Source: Rhodanobacteraceae bacterium (lineage in GTDB: Bacteria; Pseudomonadota; Gammaproteobacteria; Xanthomonadales; SZUA-5). Taken from it: 64,000 nt of DNA. Location: contig JADJPR010000023.1 in assembly GCA_016713135.1 (NCBI GenBank), positions 186,001 through 250,000 on the forward strand, read 5' to 3'. The notes under the pieces were generated by a model. That model worked only from the letters and a program-made list of their open reading frames with translations. It had not been told where the DNA came from and did not search any database. Positions 16,233 through 25,991 of the stretch are shown piece after piece. Position numbers and translations under genes: made by a program. Every line of letters begins with the position of its first letter. Position 1 is the first letter of the stretch.

Positions 16233-16705
16233 AGCGGCCAGCTCCATTCACCCTGGCCTTGATCGCCAGCCTGTGCGGCGCTGGCGCCGAGGCTGGCAAC
16301 GGGCCACCCAGTGGTTGCAGCGACCTCAGCTCGGTGGCGCCGTTCACCCAGATCCGCTACGAGCAGATCCAGAATATCTTCAGCACCGACAGCGGCGGCA
16401 CCTTGCTGTGCCTGGGCTGCCATCCGGGCTCATCCGGCGCCGGCAACCTGGGGCTGGGCCCGGAATTCAGCTACGGAAATCTCGTCGGCGTGCCCAGCGA
16501 CGGCGTGCCGTCGATACTGCGCGTCGCCCCCGGCGATCCGCTGGCCAGCATCCTGTTCCTGAAGCTCAATTGCGACGATCCGCCTGGGCTGTTCGACCGC
16601 ATGCCGCTGAACCGCGCACCGCTGTCGGTAGCCCAGCAGGCGCTGTTCTTCGACTGGATCCGGCTCGGCGCGCCGCTGTCGCGGCTCGGTTTCGAGGACC
16701 GATAG
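16229..16705 (+). CDS. Secreted c-type cytochrome-like protein, planctomycete-cytochrome type
   Basis: A 158-residue exported protein. A signal peptide (MKRPAPFTLALIASLCGAGAEA) precedes a single haem-attachment motif CLGCH at about residues 61-65. The later segments VAPGDPLASILFLKL and RMPL(N)RAPLS with a terminal DWIRLGA are characteristic of planctomycete-type cytochrome C domains, where an RMP loop supplies the distal methionine. It would act in the periplasm as an electron carrier or haem-bearing binding module. It overlaps the upstream acidic protein gene. Two nested mobile elements start right after its stop. Confidence 0.75.
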   Translation: MKRPAPFTLALIASLCGAGAEAGNGPPSGCSDLSSVAPFTQIRYEQIQNIFSTDSGGTLLCLGCHPGSSGAGNLGLGPEFSYGNLVGVPSDGVPSILRVAPGDPLASILFLKLNCDDPPGLFDRMPLNRAPLSVAQQALFFDWIRLGAPLSRLGFEDR

Positions 16706-17114
16706 TGTCCTATCCCGCACCCGGTTCGTACCAATCCTCATCGCGGGAGCGCTCCAAGAGCAACAGCGTTTGGACAAGGTCCAAACCCACGCACAGCAAG
16801 CTCGCGGCATCTGTGGGTTCGGACCTTGTCCGAACGCTTTTCGCATCGCCGGTCCATCGGCGATGAGGATTGGTACGAATCAGGATCCCGCAAGTAGCGC
16901 GAAGAGGATCCGGATGGATTTCGTCGCGAGACAAGGCGCGAGGAGAAGCCACGGTGGTTCTATGGCGACGACGAGCAACGCAGTATTGCGGCGAAAGACG
17001 CCGGAACCATTCGATGGTATTTGCGGGACAGGACAATAGTGTCCCTTGCCATTGATTCGATGAATTGTTTCCGCGCCTCTTGCCTCGAATGCGTCGTTGT
17101 TCGTCGTCGCCATA
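16702..17114. repeat. Palindromic element(s) invaded by the MITE
   Basis: Sequence at 16702-16719 (ATAGTGTCCTATCCCGCA) reappears inverted near 17021-17040 (TTTGCGGGACAGGACAATAG), giving about 20-bp imperfect terminal repeats. The 165-bp MITE has inserted into the left one. A second pair of arms, about 16959-17035 and 17041-17114, forms a long imperfect hairpin with CTATGGCGACGACGA at its base. No gene was found in 16706-17276 beyond these repeats and a perfect CCCGCAAC-CA-GTTGCGGG hairpin at 17140-17157. Boundaries are approximate. Confidence 0.5.
16720..16884. mobile_element. 165-bp MITE, copy 2
   Basis: Same element as at 5862, with a few substitutions in the left terminal repeat (CCGGTTCG for CCTGATTCG). 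A perfect 8-bp target duplication ATCCCGCA flanks it (16712-16719 and 16885-16892). It lies inside the terminal repeat of another palindromic element, downstream of the haem-protein gene. Confidence 0.92.
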
Positions 17115-17276
17115 GCCCTGCCATGACCTCCGGTTCCCGCCCGCAACCAGTTGCGGGCGTTCAAGCCGGCGCGCGGCATGCCGCGCAAGCCGCCGGCTTT
17201 CACCCTCCTCTCGCCTGGCCTCGGGCCAAAATGCATCGGAAATTTCTTCAACCAACTAATGCCAGGGGACATTAGC

Positions 17277-18305
17277 GTGCGGCGCATCGTCATCGAACGC
17301 CCCGGCGGCTACGACGCGCTGAAACTGGTCGAGGAGCCGGACCGCGCCCCGAGTCCCGGCGAGATCGCCATCGAGGTGGCCGCCGCCGGCGTCAATTACG
17401 CCGACGGCATCATTCGCATGGGGCTGTACGAGTCGGCCAAGAAGCTGCACGGCTACCCGATCACGCCGGGCTTCGAGATCGCCGGACGGGTGTCCGCGGT
17501 GGGCGCGGGTGTCGACACCTTCGCGCCGGGCGACGAAGTCATCGGCCTGACCCTGTTCGGCGGCTATGCCAGCCGCGTGGTGCTCGCCAGCGACCGCGTG
17601 TTCGCGCGCCCCGCCCGGCTCATCGCCGAGGCCGGTGCAGCCATCCCGACGGTATTCCTGACCGCCTGGTGGATGGTCCACGAGCAGTTGCACCCGCGCG
17701 CCGGCGACACCTGGCTGGTGCATTCGGCGGCGGGCGGCGTGGGCAGCGCGCTGGCGCAACTCGGACGGCTGGCCGGCTGCCGCGTGATCGGCGTAGTCGG
17801 CAGCGCGCACAAGATCGACGCCGCGCGCGCCGCCGGCTGCGATGGCGTGATCGACAAATCGAAGGGCGATCTCTGGCTGCACGCGCGCACGCTCTCTCCC
17901 GGCGGCTACCAGGCGATCTTCGATGCCAACGGCGTCAGCACCCTGGGCGACAGCTACCGCCACCTCGCGCCCACCGGCCGGCTGCTGATCTACGGCTTCG
18001 CTTCGATGCTGCCGCACGACGGCCGCCTGAACTGGCTCAAGCTGGCCTGGGACTGGCTGCGCACCCCGCGCTTCAACCCGCTCTCGATGACCCGCGACAA
18101 CAAGAGCGTGCTCGCCTGCAACCTGTCTTTCCTGTCGGCCCACGCCGAGCGCCTGCGCGAGGGCATGCACTGGCTGCTGGAGCGCTTCGCCGATGGCCGC
18201 CTGGCGCCGCCACCGGTGACCTGCTTCCCGCTCGCCCAGGCCGCCGACGCGCAGCGCGCCATCGAGAGCGGCAGGACCGTGGGCAAGTTGCTGCTGATCC
18301 CTTAG
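17277..18305 (+). CDS. Zinc-type alcohol dehydrogenase superfamily oxidoreductase, quinone oxidoreductase-like
   Basis: A 342-residue medium-chain reductase. The N-terminal GroES-like domain includes VAAAGVNYADGIIRMG and GFEIAGRVSAVGAGVDTF. The cofactor domain carries LVHSAAGGVGSALAQL (about residues 143-158), the NADPH-binding loop of the quinone-reductase/VAT-1 branch. The catalytic zinc ligands of alcohol dehydrogenases are absent, as usual in this branch. GTG 17277 is preferred because an AGGGG site sits 8 nt upstream; ATG 17259 is a possible alternative. The NADPH-dependent substrate is unknown. Copy 3 of the MITE lies 36 bp after the stop. Confidence 0.88.
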   Translation: MRRIVIERPGGYDALKLVEEPDRAPSPGEIAIEVAAAGVNYADGIIRMGLYESAKKLHGYPITPGFEIAGRVSAVGAGVDTFAPGDEVIGLTLFGGYASRVVLASDRVFARPARLIAEAGAAIPTVFLTAWWMVHEQLHPRAGDTWLVHSAAGGVGSALAQLGRLAGCRVIGVVGSAHKIDAARAAGCDGVIDKSKGDLWLHARTLSPGGYQAIFDANGVSTLGDSYRHLAPTGRLLIYGFASMLPHDGRLNWLKLAWDWLRTPRFNPLSMTRDNKSVLACNLSFLSAHAERLREGMHWLLERFADGRLAPPPVTCFPLAQAADAQRAIESGRTVGKLLLIP

Positions 18306-18340
18306 CACCGTTCGAGTCGTAGCTGGCAAGCTTGTTTCGA

Positions 18341-18505
18341 CCTGATTCGTACCAATCCTCATCGCGGGAGCGCCCCAAGAGCAACAGCGTTTGGACAAGG
18401 TCCAAACCCACGCACAGCAAGCTCGCGGCATCTGTGGGTTCGGACCTTGTCCGAACGCTTTTCGCATCGCCGGTCCATCGGCGATGAGGATTGGTACGAA
18501 TCAGG
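18341..18505. mobile_element. 165-bp MITE, copy 3
   Basis: Same element as at 5862 and 16720, with intact terminal repeats and both internal hairpins. Perfect 8-bp target duplication TGTTTCGA (18333-18340 and 18506-18513). It sits between the oxidoreductase gene and the truncated end of the DUF11 pseudogene. Confidence 0.93.
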
Positions 18506-18599
18506 TGTTTCGAAATGACACGCTGGATGCAACGCCCACGCGGCGGCGCATGATTCGAAATGGCAGACTTTCTAGTGTAATGCAATGCAAACTGACGCA

Positions 18600-21500
18600 G
18601 CACCTCCCTCTCGCTTTCCCGTTGACCGTCGCCAACGCTGGAACGAAACTCGGGTGTGCAACCACCAGGTAGTTGGCCGGAGGCCCATCGAGCGGGTCGG
18701 TCACCGGAGCCGACGGCGCCAGCGAAGCGTCCACGCCCCCCGCGGCGGGTTCGATCCAGTAGCGGTCTCCGGGCGCCCGGGTGCTCGCGAACTCGACGTC
18801 GAAGGGTGCGCTATCCGACACCCGGAATCCGACCAGTTCCTCCACCCGACCTGCGCGTTCGCGCAGCACCCGCACTGCGGCGGAATCCAGGCCGAGATCC
18901 GGTAGCGCGCACAATCGCCGGCAACGGCCGGGCCTGGGCTGGTCCTCGAACTCGCTGGCGTAGATCCGGTCCTGTGCAGCGCTGTCGATGACGTCCTCAC
19001 CGATCTCGAACTGGAAGCGATCATCAACGGCGACCAGCGCCCGGTCATACTCGACTTCGATCGATTCGAGCATCACGAGGTCATATTCCACCCCGGTATC
19101 GGCGAGCAGTTCCACGCTGAGCGAGTTGGCGCCGGAGTTCAGCAGCCCCGGTTGCAGGTCGGTCTCGATCACCACCTGGCTCAGGCCATCAAGGTGGTCG
19201 TCGCCACAGGTTGGCCGTTGAGCAGAATCCGCAGGCTGTGATCGGGCGCCTGCGGTGCAACGATGCCACCCCAAAGCACCACCCGCAGGCGCTCGGGATT
19301 CGTGGTACTCAGCTTCTGCGGCACGCTGAATGACTCCTGTAACGGAGTCGATGCCGCACCGTCGCGATAGACCTCACCGGCGTACCAAGGATCGCTGGTC
19401 GCCGAGTAGGGTGCGTACAGTCGATTCGGGGCGTGCACGATTCGTTCCCGCGACGACAGCGACAGTGCGGATGCGCCGGGCGCCGCGTACACCACAGGAA
19501 TCCGTGGCTGGGCATTTGCCGCAAGCGCGAGCCGGTAGACCGCCGTGCGCGTATAGAGGCTGGCATCCACCGGATGGCCCAGGAACGCGATCCTGCTGCC
19601 GGTACCGAAAGGACCGTGCGCGTCGTGCCAGAGCGCAACCGGGGACCCGTCGCGAGTCAACGCGAGGCGTTCTCGATCGACACCGGACCAGTCGATCCCG
19701 GCGGCTAGCAAGTCCTCGTGGCGAATCACCACCCAACCGGACTGCGCGACCCCGATCTCCGCTTCCAGGGCGCTACCCGAGCGCTGCCTCAATGCCTGCG
19801 CCTGCTGCAACCGGAACGCAACCTGCTCTGCACGAACCCGCGCCCAGTCGATCACGACCGGCGCGTCGTTCGAGCCGATCTCGCTGGCAACCGGGAACGG
19901 GCCATAGAAAATCGATTTGCCACGCGTGGTCAACTCTTCGACCCAGACCTGGGTCTGCCCGTGGAAGCCCCCGCGCACGCTGTAGTCGGCGCGCGCAAAG
20001 GCTGCGGCACGCGCGCGCGTCAGGCGACTGTCCAGGGGCGCACGAAGCGCCGGATCGGCGCCGATTCCCGCATGCACCCGGAAACCCAGCACGCCCATTT
20101 CGGTGACCGTCGAGAAATCCGCAAGCGACTCGCCACCGCACACCCGGGAAGCCACCCGCGAAAGCATGACCGGAACGGTGGAAACGATTACCTGACCGGA
20201 GCAGCGGGCAGCCGCATCGACCGGCGGCGTCGGGCACAACGGATCCCCGCCACCCTGCACTCGCGCGGTGTTGTCTCCGTTGATCGCGGCCTCGCCGACC
20301 TGCACATTCAGCAGCAACGTCGTCGAAGCCCCGGCTGCCAGGGTATTGGCGTAGGTGCAGACCAGGCTGCTGCTGCCGATGCAACTCCAGCCGGCATCCG
20401 AGCCAACGGTGTCGACCAGCGTGATGTCGAATGGCAGTGGGTCGGTGATGATCATGCCAGCGGACGCGCGCCCCGTGCCCGGCGCATTCGAGTTGCTGAC
20501 GGTCACGGTGTAGGTCGCCGTGCCGCCGAGGACCACCGGGTTGGGGCTGACCGACTTGGTCGTGGTCAGCACAGGTGGATTCACGGTCAATGTATCTGTC
20601 GCGGGCAGCAGGCTGCTGCCCGCGTTGCTGCTGGTCAGCACGGTCGAGGTGTTGTTGTACACCCCCGCAGACAGCGTAGTGACATCCACCGACAAGGTGC
20701 ACGACCCGGCAGCCGGGATGGTGGCGCTGCCGCCGGTCTGGCCATCGAGTTCGATGCCGACATCGCCGGGCGCCAGCGCGCCGTTGCCGGAGCCGCGCAA
20801 CGTACCGCCGCATGTATTTGTGCTCGCGAGCGGGCTGGCGTCGGTCCTGCCCGCCGGGAAGATGTCCTCGAAGGCGTCGTTGGGCAGACTGACCGCGACC
20901 GCATTGGGTTGCTCAGGGTAAACGTCAGGGTGCTGCTGGAACCGAGCGGGATCGGGTCCGGCGCGAAGCTCTTGCTGATGCTTGGCCGATCGGCCAGTAC
21001 GGTCAGCGTGGCGATATTGCTGGAGACCGGCGTTGGCGTCTCGTTGGATGTGAAACCGGTGGCCTGATTGTCGAAACTCCCAACGGTAGTGGTGGTGACG
21101 ACCACCGTGACCGTGCAGGTACGCGCGGCCAAAGTACCGCCGAACGGTACCGTGAGCCCGGTGAAACTGAGACTTCCGCTGGTTCCACCCACGAAGAAGT
21201 TGCTGCCCGCGCCAACGCAGGTGCCGCCGGCGGCCGCATTCGCGAAGATCTGCATGTTCGCCGGAAGGGTGTCGCTGAAGCTCGCTCCGGTGAGCGGCGC
21301 GACGCTGCTTGCGTTCACCAGTGTGAAAGTGATCGTGCTGCTGGCTCCGAGCGCAATCGACGCTGGCGCGAATGCCTTCGCGATGGTCGGCGGATCCACC
21401 GCGATCAGAGTCGCGGTGGCCGGATCCGGATTGGTCGACCCCTCTACCGTCACCAACGTACTCGCCGCGATCGTGTTGACGTAGGACCCGGCCGTATTCA

Positions 21501-23258
21501 CCGTGACCGGCACCACCACGTCACAAAAGGTATTCGACCCCAGCGGGAAATTGCCGACGGTGATGGTGCTTCCGGCTGGCGGGGCGCTCAGCGTTGCGCC
21601 GGGGCAGTCGGTGGTGGCGGCAGGGGCAGCCGCAATGGTCACACCGACAGGCAGGTTGTCGACCACGCCGGCTGGGGTGAAGGTGCGCACCGCATCGTTG
21701 GTGTTGTAGATCCGGATCGTCAACGTACTGGTACGCCGGTCGGGATCGCGGTGGGGCTGAACCACTTCTGCACATTGACGTTGCGCTGCACTGTCAGCGT
21801 CGCGGACACCGTGTTGCCATTACTCACACCTTCGCGCGAGCTGAGCTCGCCTGCGGCAATTTCGTTGATGTGGTTGCCATCGAATGTGGACGTGACCCGC
21901 ACGCTGAGCGTGCACACCGAGTTGGCCGCAATGCTCGCGGACGTGAGCGAGAAGGAGCCCGCTCCGGGAACGGCGGTGATCGTGCCGCCAGTGCAACCTG
22001 CGCCGGTGAAACTGGCCGCCGGCGTGGCGTAGACCTGCACGTTCGGCGGGAGGTTGTCGGTCAACGCCACCCCAGACAGGGCGATCGACCCGGGCTGGTT
22101 GTTCGAGATCAGGACCTGGGCCACGCTGAAACCACCGCCGTTGATCGTGACTGGCACGAAGGCCTTGTTGAGCAGCAGGTTGGGAGCGGTGCGCGTCAAG
22201 GTGGCGGAGCGATCGCGTCCGTCACGATAACTGTTGGTACCGTCCGAGACTGCGAATTCGTCGTCGCCGACGCCACCATTGTTCTCGATCGTGTTGGTGC
22301 TTGCGCCGGTACCGGCGGGCGCCTGGATGTCCACCTGCAACTCGCAGACGCTGCCGAATGCCAACGAGCCGTTGGCGACGGACACACTTGCTGCCAGCGG
22401 AACTGCCGTGACGGTACCGCCGCAACTGTTGAACACATTCGGGACCGCAGCTACCGTGTGGCCGGCCGGCAGGTTGTCGCTGAAGTCCACATCCGTGAAC
22501 GCCGGGGCGCCCGCAGCCCGCGTCACCCGGATCGTCAGCCGCGAGATGCCACCCCCGGCGATCGTCGCGGGCGTGTACAGCTTGTCCAGTGTGGCCGTCC
22601 GCAGCACATTGAGGACGGCCGTCACCGGCAGTGCGTACGAGCCGATGCTCGTCACCAGGGTGTTGGCCGGGATGGTGTTGGTCCGGTTGCCGGTGGTGGC
22701 GTCCGAGGCGAGCTGGATGTTGATGCTGAGGGTGCAGCTTCCGGCGGCCGGTATGGTCCCCGAGTTCATGCTGACCACCAGGCCCACAAAACTCGGAGCC
22801 CCGCCGGCGCACGTGGTGGACGTCCCGGTAATCGTTCCCAGCGTGCCGCCCATCGAACCGAGATTGTCGCTGAAGCTGGTAATCGTGGCCGGCACGCCAG
22901 AACCGTTGGCGAAGGTGACCGTCAGCACCGTGGCCGTTCCCTGGGGCCGGGTCGCCGGCGAGAAGGCCTTGCTGAGCGACACTGAGTTGACCACCGTGAG
23001 CGTGCCGCTCGTGGCCTGGTAGTTGATTCCGTTCAGATTTCCGGCGGGAATGCTGTTGACCAGACTGCCCGCGGCGTCGCCGCTGACCACCACACTCAGG
23101 GTACATACGCCAAAGTTGCTGCCGACGGCATTGGCCGCGGCGGGAATCGTGGCCCCGGTGACGCTCACCTCGGTCGATTGAGACGCTGCCATGGCAGACG
23201 TGGTGCCGCAACCATCGCCGGACAAAGCGCATTTGGCGACACAAACATTGACATTCAT
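18600..23258 (-). pseudogene. DUF11-repeat surface protein with gingipain-like (C25) region, frameshifted and truncated
   Basis: One reading frame broken into four. Segments 23258-21720, 21765-20900, 20905-19190 and 19190-18600 continue each other's homology across apparent frameshifts near 21740, 20905 and 19190. The first three carry repeated DUF11-type beta domains (patterns such as LSKAFSPATRPQGTATVLT and TFTLVNASS), as in large surface adhesins. The last part ends in PANYLVVAHPSFVPALA, which resembles the start of a C25 (gingipain) peptidase domain. Homology then stops, so the catalytic part is missing. There is no signal peptide at the 5' end, where xseA diverges 72 bp away. Both ends and the frame are therefore broken. 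Confidence 0.75.
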
Positions 23259-23330
23259 CGACGCGGACCCTTCGCCCCGTTGCCGGAAACCGATTCGGCG
23301 CGCAGGACCCGCTTGGGCTATGTTTCGTCA

Positions 23331-24755
23331 ATGTCCCAGTCCATCCTCTCCTACGCCGCGCGCGAGCGCCCGGTGCTGACGCCGAGCCAGCTGAACAAGC
23401 TGGCGCGCACCTTGCTGGAGGATGCCTTCGCCCAGGTCTGGGTGGAGGGCGAGGTGTCGAACTACACCCGCGCGGCCAGCGGCCACTGGTACTTCACGCT
23501 GAAGGACAGCGGCGCGCAGATCCGCTGCGCGATGTTCAAGTCGAACAATCTCTACGTGCGGGTACGTCCGGCTGATGGGGTGCAGGTACTGGTGCGCGGG
23601 CGGATCAGTCTGTACGAGGCACGCGGCGACTACCAGCTGATTGTCGAGCACATGGAGGAAGCGGGCCTCGGCCGGGTGATGCGCGAGTTCGAGCGGCTGA
23701 AGGCGCTGCTGCAGGCCGAAGGGCTGACCGACCCGGCGCGCAAGCGCGCGCTGCCGCGCATGCCGCGGCGCATCGCGGTGATCACCTCGCCGCAGGGCGC
23801 GGCGATCCGCGACGTGCTGAGCGTCTGCGCGCGGCGCTGGCCCTTGCTGGCCATCGATGTGTTTCCGGCCCAGGTGCAGGGCGCGGAGGCCCCGGCGCAG
23901 CTGCGCGCGGCACTTACCGCGGTTCTGGCTGCCGGCGGCATCTACGACCTGGTCATGCTGACCCGCGGCGGCGGTTCGCTGGAGGACCTTGCGGCCTTCA
24001 ACGACGAGGCGCTGGCGCGGCAGATCGCGGCCTCACCGATCCCGACCCTCTCGGCAGTAGGACACGAGACCGATTTCTCCATCGCAGACCTGGTCGCGGA
24101 TGTGCGCGCGCCGACCCCCTCGGCCGCCGCGGAACTGATCACGCCCAGCCGCGACCTGGTCGCTACCCGCCTGACGCAACAAGCCGCTGCCCTGCGCAGC
24201 CACCTGCGGCGGCGCCTGCAGTCGGCGCAGCAGGCCAGCGACGCCTGCGAGCGCCTGTTGCGCGCGCACGATCCACGTCGCGCGCTGGAACTGGCGCTGG
24301 CGCGCGCACGCCAGTTGCAGGACCGGATGCTGGCGAGCCGCCGTCAGTCCCAGGTCTCGCGAGCGCAGCGCCTGGCGGCGCTCGCGGAACGCCTGCGCGC
24401 GCACTCCCCGGAACTGCGCATCGCGCGCACCCAGCAGAACGCCGCACTGCTGCTGGCACGGCTGCGCCACTGGGGCACCCGCTGGCTGGCCGCGCCGCGC
24501 AGCCAGTTGGAACTGCAGGTCCATCTGCTGGAGCGCGAGCTGCCCGACACCCGCAGCCTGCGCGCGCGGAGCGCGCACGCGCTGGCGACCCTGCGCCTGC
24601 TCGGGCCGCAATCGACCCTGGAGCGCGGCTATGTGCTGCTGCGGCATGCCGACGACGGTTCGCTCGTGACCCGTGCCGGCGCCCTGCGCGCGAACGCGGG
24701 CGTGGTCGCACGCTTCGCCGATGGCGAGCGCACGCTGACCAGCAGCGAGGGCTGA
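23331..24755 (+). CDS. xseA: Exodeoxyribonuclease VII large subunit
   Basis: A 474-residue XseA, the catalytic subunit that with XseB degrades single-stranded DNA to short oligonucleotides. The N-terminal OB fold (VWVEGEVSNYTRAASGHWYF, about residues 36-55) is followed by the family core: RIAVITSPQGAAIRDVL, LTRGGGSLEDLAAFNDE and SAVGHETDFSIADLVADVR. A long alpha-helical coiled-coil region precedes the C-terminal ERGYVLLR segment. The start at 23331 matches the family N-terminus; no strong Shine-Dalgarno is seen. It ends 1 nt before the stop of the convergent FHA gene. Confidence 0.97.
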   Translation: MSQSILSYAARERPVLTPSQLNKLARTLLEDAFAQVWVEGEVSNYTRAASGHWYFTLKDSGAQIRCAMFKSNNLYVRVRPADGVQVLVRGRISLYEARGDYQLIVEHMEEAGLGRVMREFERLKALLQAEGLTDPARKRALPRMPRRIAVITSPQGAAIRDVLSVCARRWPLLAIDVFPAQVQGAEAPAQLRAALTAVLAAGGIYDLVMLTRGGGSLEDLAAFNDEALARQIAASPIPTLSAVGHETDFSIADLVADVRAPTPSAAAELITPSRDLVATRLTQQAAALRSHLRRRLQSAQQASDACERLLRAHDPRRALELALARARQLQDRMLASRRQSQVSRAQRLAALAERLRAHSPELRIARTQQNAALLLARLRHWGTRWLAAPRSQLELQVHLLERELPDTRSLRARSAHALATLRLLGPQSTLERGYVLLRHADDGSLVTRAGALRANAGVVARFADGERTLTSSEG

Positions 24756-24756
24756 C

Positions 24757-25272
24757 TCAGGTCGAGTCGTCCTCCGAGGGGCGCTCTGGATCCTGGGTTG
24801 CTGACAACGACGGCAACACCCGCTGCACTGTCGCCTTGCCCTCGCGCGCGGCCGAACGCGTCAGCGGCGGCGGGGTGCGCAGCCGCGGATCGATCCGCAT
24901 CGACTGGGTGATCACCGGGTTCAAATTGGGCTCGGGCCGCTCGACGGTGAACAGGAACTCAGGCCCCTGCGCGCCCAGGCGCACATGATCGCCCGAACCC
25001 AGCGCCACGGTGCCCTTGACCCGGAGGCCATTGCGATAAGTGCCGTTGCTGCTGAGCAGATCGGTCAGGCTGTAGCTGCGCTGGCCTTCCTCGTCTTCCA
25101 CCCACTCGATCACCGCATGACTGCGCGAGACCATCGAGTCCTTGTCGGCGTCGACACGGACATCGCACTTGGGGTCGCGCCCGAGGTAAAGCGAGGAGAA
25201 GCGCGTCACCGGATAGACCTCGGTATGCCCGGCGCGCCCGCCGCTGACGAACTTGACGATGATCCGGTCCAC
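24757..25272 (-). CDS. FHA-domain protein
   Basis: A 171-residue protein with an N-terminal forkhead-associated domain (about residues 5-100) that binds phosphothreonine peptides. The hallmark residues are visible: LGRDPKCDVRV, then SRSHAVIEW, then SSNGTYRNG. The C-terminal 70 residues are a charged, probably disordered tail. The GTG at 25272 gives the natural N-terminus VDRIIVKFV; a weak GAGAGA precedes it. It is divergent from the ECF sigma gene and convergent with xseA. A partner kinase is not present in the window. Confidence 0.88.
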   Translation of the reverse strand: MDRIIVKFVSGGRAGHTEVYPVTRFSSLYLGRDPKCDVRVDADKDSMVSRSHAVIEWVEDEEGQRSYSLTDLLSSNGTYRNGLRVKGTVALGSGDHVRLGAQGPEFLFTVERPEPNLNPVITQSMRIDPRLRTPPPLTRSAAREGKATVQRVLPSLSATQDPERPSEDDST

Positions 25273-25427
25273 CAGGGTCTCTCGCAGAAACTGTGACGAG
25301 GTTAACGGTAATTCGGGCGCGGGGCAAAATCCCGGCCGACGAACGAACCCCATTCGCCGCCGAGGCGCGTTCCCGGAAGGCATGAACGCCCACACCGCCC
25401 GCAGCCTTCGGCTATCGTCAACGGCAA

Positions 25428-25991
25428 GTGATTGCCGGACCGGCCGTGGACTCCACCGACAGCGACGAGAACCTGATGCTGCGCTATGCCGCGGGCGAAG
25501 CCCTGTGCTTCGACGCGCTGTACGCGCGCTACCGGGTGCGTCTGCTGCGCTATCTGGTGCGTCTGACCGGGCAGACCGCCGTGGCTGAGGAACTCTACCA
25601 GGACACCTGGAGCCGGGTGATCGATGCGCGCGCGCGCTACCAGCCTTCCGCGCGCTTCGCCGCCTGGCTGTTCCGCATCGCGCACCACCTGGCCATCGAC
25701 CACATCCGCCGCAGCCACCCGATGGTCAACGCCGACGAGGTGCTGGTGGGCTTCCCCGGGCTGCCGGAAGACGACCCGGCGCTGGCGTTGGACCAGGCCG
25801 AGCAGATGCAGCGCCTGACCACCCTGGTTGAAGCCCTGCCAACCGAACAGAAGGCGGTGCTGTTGATGCGCGCGGAGGGCGACCTCACCTTGGAGGAGAT
25901 CGCGGCCAGTGTGGGGACCGGTCGCGAGACCATCAAGTCGCGCCTGCGCTATGCGCTGGCCAAGCTGCGGGAAGGATTGCGCGGGCCATGA
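25428..25991 (+). CDS. ECF-type RNA polymerase sigma factor
   Basis: A 187-residue sigma-70 family ECF factor. Region 2 (about residues 25-95) includes FDALYARYRVRLLRYLVRL, the EELYQDTWSRVI helix and RFAAWLFRIAHHLAIDHIRR. Region 4 (about residues 125-180) has LPTEQKAVLLMRAEGDLTLE and a helix-turn-helix in EEIAASVGTGRETIKSRL. The GTG at 25428 is used; a GTG six codons later is equally possible. Its stop overlaps the start of a membrane protein by 4 bp, the usual arrangement for a sigma factor and its regulator. Confidence 0.93.
   Translation: MIAGPAVDSTDSDENLMLRYAAGEALCFDALYARYRVRLLRYLVRLTGQTAVAEELYQDTWSRVIDARARYQPSARFAAWLFRIAHHLAIDHIRRSHPMVNADEVLVGFPGLPEDDPALALDQAEQMQRLTTLVEALPTEQKAVLLMRAEGDLTLEEIAASVGTGRETIKSRLRYALAKLREGLRGP

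Noticed and set aside
18382..18467. Similar short minus-strand peptides at the three MITE sites
   Set aside because: They are translations of the same 165-bp element and share its boundaries; no ribosome site or conserved codon bias.
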